Source of the DNA: Cerrena zonata | Lineage: Eukaryota; Basidiomycota; Agaricomycetes; Polyporales; Cerrenaceae | Length of the DNA stretch: 64,000 bases | Direction: 5' to 3' | Assembly (NCBI GenBank): GCA_038087015.1 | Contig: JASBNA010000008.1 | Span: 124,001-188,000, forward strand | Shown: piece after piece, positions 57,767 through 64,000 of the stretch | Layout: the number at the start of each line of letters is the position of its first letter | How positions within the stretch are numbered: position 1 is the stretch's first letter | The notes under the pieces: generated by a model | What the model was told of the DNA's origin: nothing | Database searches by the model: none | The model's input: the letters and a program-made list of their open reading frames with translations, nothing else | Program-made: the position numbers and the translations under genes

Positions 57767-58545
57767 GTATATGCATACAGACCAATCTTCAAGTCAAGTC
57801 ATTGAGAATGGAGTATAGTGCATCGATCAACTTCCCCATGTACGCGAACTCGCTTACACACCTCTGACATCTGACCTTCGTTTAGCCGTAAGGTGAATCA
57901 TGATCTCGAGCTCAATTTCGTCACAGAAGTTTCTGCCTGCCGCCAAGGATGACATTCTACCACTCGCCGTCTGCGGCTCGGAGTCGGTCTTGGTCGTCGC
58001 TAACGAGCACTAGAGCCCAGAACCCTCGTAGCGCGAACTCAATTTCTGGGGTATACTTAGCCTATCAATGGTCTCTATATGTCGTCGTGACGGTTGAACG
58101 TTGAGAGGTTAAACAGCTCCAAGGAGTTTCGTGGGCAGTATCACCGAGATACGATATCGAGCTCGAGGAAGAAGCAAGGCGTCGAGATGGCAGGGTAATA
58201 AAGGTAAGTGCAGAGGTAATACGATAGTACATTGTGAAGAGATAACCGGGTGAGCATGGCCGCGCCCCGCCAGTCGACATAAATAACTATGCCGCTTATT
58301 CGGGATTCTGTGATGCGACGCGTAGTCAGAACATATAAATCACTCCAGTCGGGGTGACCACCCTCTTTTCTTTATCCTCCTTTTTCCAGCTTGCGAGGTC
58401 TGACTTCTTCTTCCGCCACATCTCCTGGGCTCTTTTCTCGGGTTTTATCCCCTCCTACCCCACCAATACACTCACGTTCTTTAACACCCCCACACTCCTT
58501 TCGTGCTAGACAACCACCCCTCGCACATACATAACTCGTTTTAAG
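57767..58545. other. Intergenic and promoter of the PriA-like gene
   Basis: Strongly pyrimidine-rich leader (about 58365-58535) with a TATAAA at 58336 upstream of the secreted-protein gene. Such leaders mark highly expressed basidiomycete genes. Possible second exon of the preceding hypothetical gene near 57890. Confidence 0.45.
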
Positions 58546-59727
58546 ATGAAGTTCTTTGCCTTGCTCCCTGTGTTCCTTACCTTCGCTTCCTCTGTCTTTG
58601 CGACTAGCAGCAGTCTCACCAGGAGGCACCATAACGATGTGATTCAGGCCCGTCAGGCCAAGATTAGCAGGGGTGTCACTGCGGATATTTGTGCTAACTT
58701 GGATTTGGATTTGACCTTACCCACTGTTATCCGAGATGGTGCGTAACTTGAGAATTGACTTTTATGGTTAACACTGACATTGGAAATTAGGCAAGGCTGT
58801 TAACGTTGGTCACCTCAGCGTCAGTCTTTGTGTGTCCCTTGTTGCAGAATTCGTCAGGACCAACTCTGTATGTCAATTGGCTGCTGTTTTGATCACGGAA
58901 GAGCAAGTCATTCAGATCATCACGACCATCGTACGTACTTCTCTTCACTATATGCGCCGTCGAATATCCACGTAACGACCTTTCTTGCGTACAGATCAAA
59001 CAACATCAATCCTCGACGACCTGCAACCTCCCCGAGCACGGTCACTCTTCTTGCCAGAAGGATAATCTCTGCAACTACGACTGTCAACACGGATACCAAC
59101 CATACACTACTCCCGGAGACAGCAAGCCCAGCTCCTGCTACTGCCCCGCTCCCATGTCTGAGTGTAATGGTCAATGTGGTAACTTCCCTAACGGATGTGG
59201 ATCAGCCACCCCTAAGCGTCGTAGCACTCGTCGCGCAGCTCCTCCTTCTTGCCCCCGTGGAGCCACTATCTGTGGTGTCGCTGGTAACCCAACTGGATGG
59301 GAGTGCATTGAGGTCGAGAAAGACAAGGAATCTTGTACGTGCACGTGTCTAATGTGGTAGTGAATATTGCTAACGGAAACGTTTTGAATGTAGGCGGTGC
59401 TTGCATGATCCCTCCTCCCTTCGGCGTCCACACTGAACAGATCGGCACCAACTGCAAGGATATCCCCAACGTTGACGCTGTCGACTGCGCCTCTAGCAAG
59501 TGTGTTATCCAATCTTGCAAGGCTGGATTCGCTGTCACTCCCAACAAGGATGCCTGCGCACCCGTAGATGTACGTTGACTTCACATCATTATTGTCTCCA
59601 TCTCAAATACTAATTTTGACTTGTCCAGACCACAGTCCCTCAAGTTGAGAAGCGTAACAACTTCATTAACCTCAAGAACTTGCAGAAGGGCGGTGAAGGC
59701 CCCGGCCTCATCAGCGTCTCTGCTTAA
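58546..59727 (+). CDS. PriA-like cysteine-rich secreted protein with CPL1-like domain
   Basis: Five exons: 58546-58738, 58791-58930, 58995-59334, 59394-59569 and 59629-59727, 315 residues. A signal peptide (MKFFALLPVFLTFASSVFAT) is followed by a mature N-terminus with LTRRHH. A cysteine array follows: TCNLPEHGHSSCQKDNLCNY, CQHGYQP, CYCPAPMSECNGQCGNFPNG. A basic linker PKRRSTRRAAPPSC comes before the C-terminal domain, which has WECIEVEKDKESCGGACMIP, GVHTEQIGTNCKDIPNVDAV and CVIQSCKAGFAVTP. That last arrangement is the CPL1-like domain named after Cryptococcus Cpl1; priA of Lentinula is expressed in fruiting primordia. Probably a cell-surface or extracellular protein. All cysteine blocks are intact. 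The 170-bp CT-rich leader suggests strong expression. Confidence 0.88.
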
Positions 59728-60587
59728 ATTTAATAGACTTATGGGCTGGGATATATGGTCGATTGAGGGCGGATAGTTGTCATTTACTTCGTTTTCTCTT
59801 TCTACACATCATTGGATGGATAAACACACTATCGGAACCTTTATGCATTGCTTTATCATCATACCTGCACACATCCTATATCCCCCTGCCTCCTATGGAC
59901 GTTTTCTCCTCCCCTACCTACCTAAAGTATTCTAGAAACCGGTATATTGAAATTTGTGGTATTCTCGCGTTGATTTCTAAATCATCTGTTGTCTCCATAT
60001 GTCGGATAATGAGTGCGAGGATGTGGATTTGTCGAGGGCGTGGAGGAGTTAAATGAATGTTAATGATGTCATTCGAACTGTAAAGCGTGGGAGTATATTT
60101 CTAACCGTGAAAAAGCCACACTGTTAGAACTAATGTTAACGTTTGGTTAACGACTCAGGCGCGCGCAGCAATAGTGATGCTCTCTTGCCAATCTCTGTTC
60201 GTGTTCAGGTCTCGGAACGGAAGCTTTCACTATCACAGGCTAACATAGGGGATCCGGACACTTCACTGCAGCATGTCCGACAATGCGGATATAGCATGGT
60301 GAGTAACTGAGGTCAATTGCTTCTTTATAGCGGCAGACCGGAGGGTCAACGACACGGCCTTATGCCGTATAGAATTCAGCCAAGAACTATGATGGTAAGC
60401 ATTGGATATTGCTGCTATGTCCGCGTGAGTTCAAGAATAGTTACCTCTAGCAAACCTTCCACTTTCGATGATTGACGACTTTCTTGGCCTGCGACTATTC
60501 TCATAAATACCGTAACATCTTTGTTGTGCGCAGTAAGATTTACAGGGGTCCTTCGAAAACCCTGTGTGTCGTTTCTTGACAGCCTGA
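59728..60587. other. Intergenic, no supported gene
   Basis: The 3' flank of the PriA-like gene. No motif or repeat noted. Confidence 0.45.
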
Positions 60588-60953
60588 TTGACTGCTGAAC
60601 AAAGACTTCAAGCTAAGAGCTCTATCGCTGGTGGCAAACCCAGAGCAATCCACAATCATTTCGATCCCGGTAGGCCGCCCAACCGCGATCTCAAATTTGT
60701 CCGAGACGGAGTTGAACGTTGTCTGATTACCGACGTTGGCAAACCCTCCGTTCGAACGCTATCGTTTCTTCAAGGCTGCTCATGTGAGTGGCCTTTACAT
60801 ACACTTACATACATTGCAAGCTACTGCGGAATGCATACTCTGGCAATGAGTTTGAGCTGTTTAACGAGTGGAAGCTGTGCGTTGCTTTGGAAAGAAGGCC
60901 GGGACCGGTGTCGTATCTTCCCAATCAAGGACCGCCATAGCCGGATTATATAG
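60588..60953 (+). CDS. Hypothetical protein, partial model
   Basis: The first part reads QRLQAKSSIAGGKPRAIHNH and FDPGRPPNRDLKFVRDGVER with SVRTLSFLQGCS. A donor near 60782 (gtgagt) and an acceptor near 60818 would join to LLRNAYSGNEFELFNEWKLC. The codon pattern looks coding, but the start, any upstream exons and the family are unresolved, and it may be a remnant. Confidence 0.3.
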   Translation: MTAEQRLQAKSSIAGGKPRAIHNHFDPGRPPNRDLKFVRDGVERCLITDVGKPSVRTLSFLQGCSCEWPLHTLTYIASYCGMHTLAMSLSCLTSGSCALLWKEGRDRCRIFPIKDRHSRII

Positions 60954-61252
60954 TGAATTGCCGAATTGGGTAAGGACGGTGGCGATGAACACTGCCTAAT
61001 AACGCGCGTGTCTCACCGCCATCATAAGACTGCACAGCGTCTCGCAGGGTCTCAAATTCGCTATATCAACGAGACATACCTTTCCCCTAACCTTCACGCA
61101 ACTTTTTCCCTTTCCTTTCCCCCTTCCATCTTTTCCGAGTCCCGTGTACGACTGGGATTCGCGTGGTTCACGACTAGACGAGTAGACGACCCTAGGAGAT
61201 ACCTAATCACTACTTCTAAACCCAAGAGTAAACGAACACCCCATACGCCATC
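60954..61252. other. Promoter region of the four-TM gene
   Basis: A pyrimidine-rich stretch (61075-61140) precedes the start at 61253. Confidence 0.4.
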
Positions 61253-62167
61253 ATGTCCAAACACTTCTGCTGCTGCATTCCCGTCCGTGCGGGTGTCTTC
61301 ATCTTCTCGCTGCTCGCATTCTTGTCAAGCGCGTTTGTCGCCGGTGTAATGTGGTTCTTCCTCCATGGTACGTGTTTTTCTATTTTTCGACCGAGGGTGG
61401 CAATTGAATTCCCTTTCAGAGGTACTCACGGGAGGAACCGACTTCAAAGAATCACTCAAGGATGTGGACTTCAGCAAAGTCACAAAGGGTGGCAAAATTG
61501 CTGTCATTGTCGCTGCCTCCGTGTTCACTATCGTCGCCCTGATCGCGCTCTTCGGGTACGTGTATCATGATCATCAAACCTTTTTTTTCATATTCAGTCT
61601 CTAATTGATATTTTGTCATTATAGTTTCCTTGGCTCAGTCTTCCGCAAACGCAAGATGGTCAAGGCCTACTCCGTCCTCAGCTGGATCACTTTCTTTATT
61701 TACTTCGTCGCCTCCGGGCTCTACTTCTACCTCATCTTCAGTGGCCGAAACCTGTTCAATGGTTGTGAAGTTACCGATACCAACGGTGAAACCCACGAAT
61801 GTCGGATCGACCTCAAGGTCTGGCAGAAGGTCATCTCTGTCCTCATCGTTCTTACCGGTCTCTTTATCCACCTCTGTAAGCCTTTCCCTTCTCTCCATTT
61901 CCCGTCAGAGTGTAAACTAAACATGATTTCTATGCAGACATTGCTGTTGTCATTCGCCGATACGTTGACCAACTCGAGGATGAGCACGACTACAGCCACG
62001 AATACAAACTCGCCAAGAACAAGAACAACGCGAGCACTTACGAACCCACGTACTACCCACCCACTGCCCAGGACCCCGCTGCCGCACAGGGTCTCCTTCA
62101 TACCAACAACGCCCAATACCCATACACCGACGCTGCCCACTCGTTCGGTAATCACAGCCACGCATAA
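61253..62167 (+). CDS. Four-TM membrane protein (MARVEL/tetraspan-like)
   Basis: Four exons: 61253-61367, 61420-61555, 61625-61875 and 61938-62167, 243 residues. It starts with a cytosolic cysteine patch (MSKHFCCCIPVR), a likely palmitoylation site. Four hydrophobic helices follow: AGVFIFSLLAFLSSAFVAGV (about 13-32), KIAVIVAASVFTIVALIALF (about 63-82), VLSWITFFIYFVASGLYFYL (about 101-120) and VISVLIVLTGLFIHLYIAVV (about 155-174). A loop with two cysteines (NGCEVTDTNGETHEC) lies between helices 3 and 4. The cytosolic tail has RRYVDQLEDEHDYSHEYKLA, is rich in Tyr/Pro and ends with SFGNHSHA. This layout is common in agaricomycete plasma-membrane proteins of unknown role. Confidence 0.75.
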
Positions 62168-62732
62168 ATTGCCTTATGATCGGCTTGCTTCACTTCGAGT
62201 GAGATCGTGTGTGGATCTTCGTGTATGATTGTGACTTAGGAGCATCCCATATACATTTATAACTATCCAATGCTTGGATAAATGGGGCTGCTGTGGAGGT
62301 CGAGTTGTACGATTTTCGGATGGAGGATTTGCATCATTTTTTTCAGTTTATCTATTTCCCCTCATCTTTTCGCTGTCACGTCTTTTTGTAGCATGCTCTC
62401 GGTGTAATCACCCACCAATGGACTTTCCCTTTAACTACTAATTTCTCGTTGCCTCTCAAAAAGATCAGAATTGCTCTTGTCATTGCCAGTCGTTGTGTGA
62501 GCCTGTGATCACTGATGTTTGCGCTGCCCGGCGGTGTGAGAGCGGCTATAGCATCACGGTGATGTCGGATGTGCGTATGTTCCGCTTCTGAATAACAAAC
62601 TCACTGCCAGCGTTATGATGCTCCGTAGTAATGTAAGTGCTCAACATTTCGATACAAAGCAGGTCTGATATAAGAACAGTCGTAACGCTACATAGATGGT
62701 GTCCAAACAAATCCAGGTTCTCGATCATTATT
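62168..62732. other. Intergenic, no supported gene
   Basis: Convergent 3' flanks. A T-rich tract near 62335-62350 follows the membrane protein gene. Nothing else seen. Confidence 0.45.
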
Positions 62733-63373
62733 TCAACCGATGATCTTGGGGTTGGCCTGTCCCTCCCTCTGCCTTTCTGCCTCGTCCGTACCTTCAGGTG
62801 CAACAGTCGCGGCTTGCTCTTTCTCGCCCGCAGGGCTAAGATGCTTCTCTGTTCCAGTGGTCTCTCCTTGACTCTGGAATAGACCCTCGTCTTTCTTGGA
62901 ACTCGCCCCTGGCTTGTCGTCGCCCGTATCTATAGATTGGAATGGGTTATGGGGCTGTGGATAGCATCCAGTGAGTTAAAAAGAGTATCCCAACAAAATA
63001 ATTGAATTCAGGAGAAATACCTCGTTCTCTTCGCGTTCCCTCCTCTTTAGCTCGCCTGTACGGAGATCGTGTCCATGTTGGACTTTCTGGGGTTTATGCA
63101 AGATCTTGCCGACTAGTTCTTCCTTCAAACCTTGAATCCTATCCGTGCCACTCTACGGTGTGATATTGGTGTTGGTTGGCCAATTATTAAAACGTGATTT
63201 GTACTCACGGCGCTGGTACCCTTTCCATACTCTGGTCCTAGACCAACAGCACCTGCGTGCCTCTGTGGAGGGTAACCATTATCAGGGGCAGTAGCAGGAG
63301 CTCCATCCTGCTCTGTCTGGGAGGACGGTACTCGAGTAGAAGAGGCAGGTGAGTTAACGTTAGGCGTGGACAT
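62733..63373 (-). CDS. Small hydrophilic hypothetical protein
   Basis: Three exons on the minus strand keep phase: 63373-63209, 63152-63021 and 62954-62733, 172 residues. Starts MSTPNVNSPASSTRVPSSQT, with YPPQRHAGAVGLGPEYGKGT following. The middle is a charged helix (DRIQGLKEELVGKILHKPQK, GELKRREREENEPHN), and the C-terminal third is Glu/Gly/Ala-rich, ending GQANPKIIG. There is no signal, TM or catalytic motif. Low complexity and charge suggest a disordered or stress-type protein; the GLKEELVGKI helix followed by a disordered tail recalls fungal CsbD/LEA-like small proteins only loosely. A divergent promoter lies to its right. Confidence 0.7.
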
Positions 63374-64000
63374 ATTGTTTTGTCTTATAGTAAGTTCTTG
63401 TAAATGCGGAATTATCTGTGATTTTGTAGATGACTAGTTGATCACTTGGCGTAAAAGAGAGGATGTGTGGGGCCTTCTGGAGTACGCACGCCCAACGTTT
63501 ATACTTACTCAAACTCAGGGAATTTGCTATTCCTGGCTTTTGGGTACGATGACGGCGAGTGGGTCAAAGTGACGTCAGGGTCGCGCTCATGAACTCAAAT
63601 CGAACTACAGCACCTTCCTTTTTCGTATTCAACCTCTGAGAAGCACTTCACTGGGTGGTTTGAGACTTTGGTTGTCAGCTCGATGTCTCATCCGAAAACC
63701 GGATGTTAACGATGGTTTCATTCCTAATTTCAGGTACGCTTGATGTTTCATATTTCCAGGATGCTACTGAGACAGCGGAGGGAAATCACTTGCTTATTGT
63801 TGTGCAAGTGCCATTGTGACTGATTTCACTTCTATTTGCTTGATTTTGTTGTGGCATGGAATTGCGATATGTAATCTCTGTTGTCGACTTGATTTGGACT
63901 AAGATGTCAGAGAATGACAGTCCATCCGAGTCGAAACATTTTTAAGACACGCCAAATGCAGTAGCCTTGGTGGCTATGATTTGCATTACGTAATCAATTG
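63374..64000. other. Upstream flank at the window edge
   Basis: The promoter region of the minus-strand gene that starts at 63373, then unassigned AT-rich sequence. No gene seen before the window ends. Confidence 0.45.

Noticed and set aside
61727..62161. Minus-strand frame opposite the four-TM gene
   Set aside because: Crosses the plus-strand exons, with Val/Gly-rich shadow composition.

Overview
The window looks like nuclear DNA of a mushroom-forming basidiomycete (Agaricomycetes). Almost every recognisable gene is split by many short introns of about 45-70 bases, some exons are only 7-12 nt, and several families typical of this group are present: Plavaka/KDZ-type transposases, FunK1 kinases, a PriA/CPL1-like cysteine-rich secreted protein and an etherase-type GST. 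Exon coordinates in the entries are hand-built from splice sites and reading phase; no alignment could be run.

Layout. 0.4-2.0 kb: a nuclear-looking hypothetical gene with a degenerate J-like C-terminus. 2.5-14.5 kb: a transposon graveyard. It holds an HMG-box fragment, a kinase relic and an intact-looking astacin-like protease. It also holds two related two-gene Plavaka-type elements (about 3.4-6.05 kb and 8545-13385), each with a minus-strand transposase diverging from a plus-strand partner gene. A third Plavaka fragment and a fused LEU2/FAS gene-fragment mosaic follow. 14.5-19.8 kb is mostly unassigned. 19.8-25.4 kb is a housekeeping block: a Dot5-type peroxiredoxin, a WASP/Las17 homologue, calmodulin and a small conserved-looking protein. 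26.7-30.0 kb carries a local family of small coiled-coil proteins. 30.7-39.8 kb carries a tandem array of FunK1 kinases with duplicated flanks. 41.7-63.4 kb is a second largely single-copy block: ATG13, a secreted M43 metalloprotease, an M14 carboxypeptidase homologue with lost catalytic residues, transaldolase, a GST, proteasome subunit beta-3, a PriA-like secreted protein, a four-TM membrane protein and a small acidic protein.

How the parts relate. The housekeeping genes are unrelated neighbours and not a pathway. The accessory parts are linked by duplication. The two Plavaka-type elements share gene order and ends but are broken in complementary ways. The FunK1 copies share introns, ends and flanks, yet two of three have lost part of the kinase N-lobe. 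The small coiled-coil genes share a motif and at least one intron. Two conserved genes (GST, PUP3) carry single-base frameshifts in homopolymers that are more likely sequence errors than real lesions.
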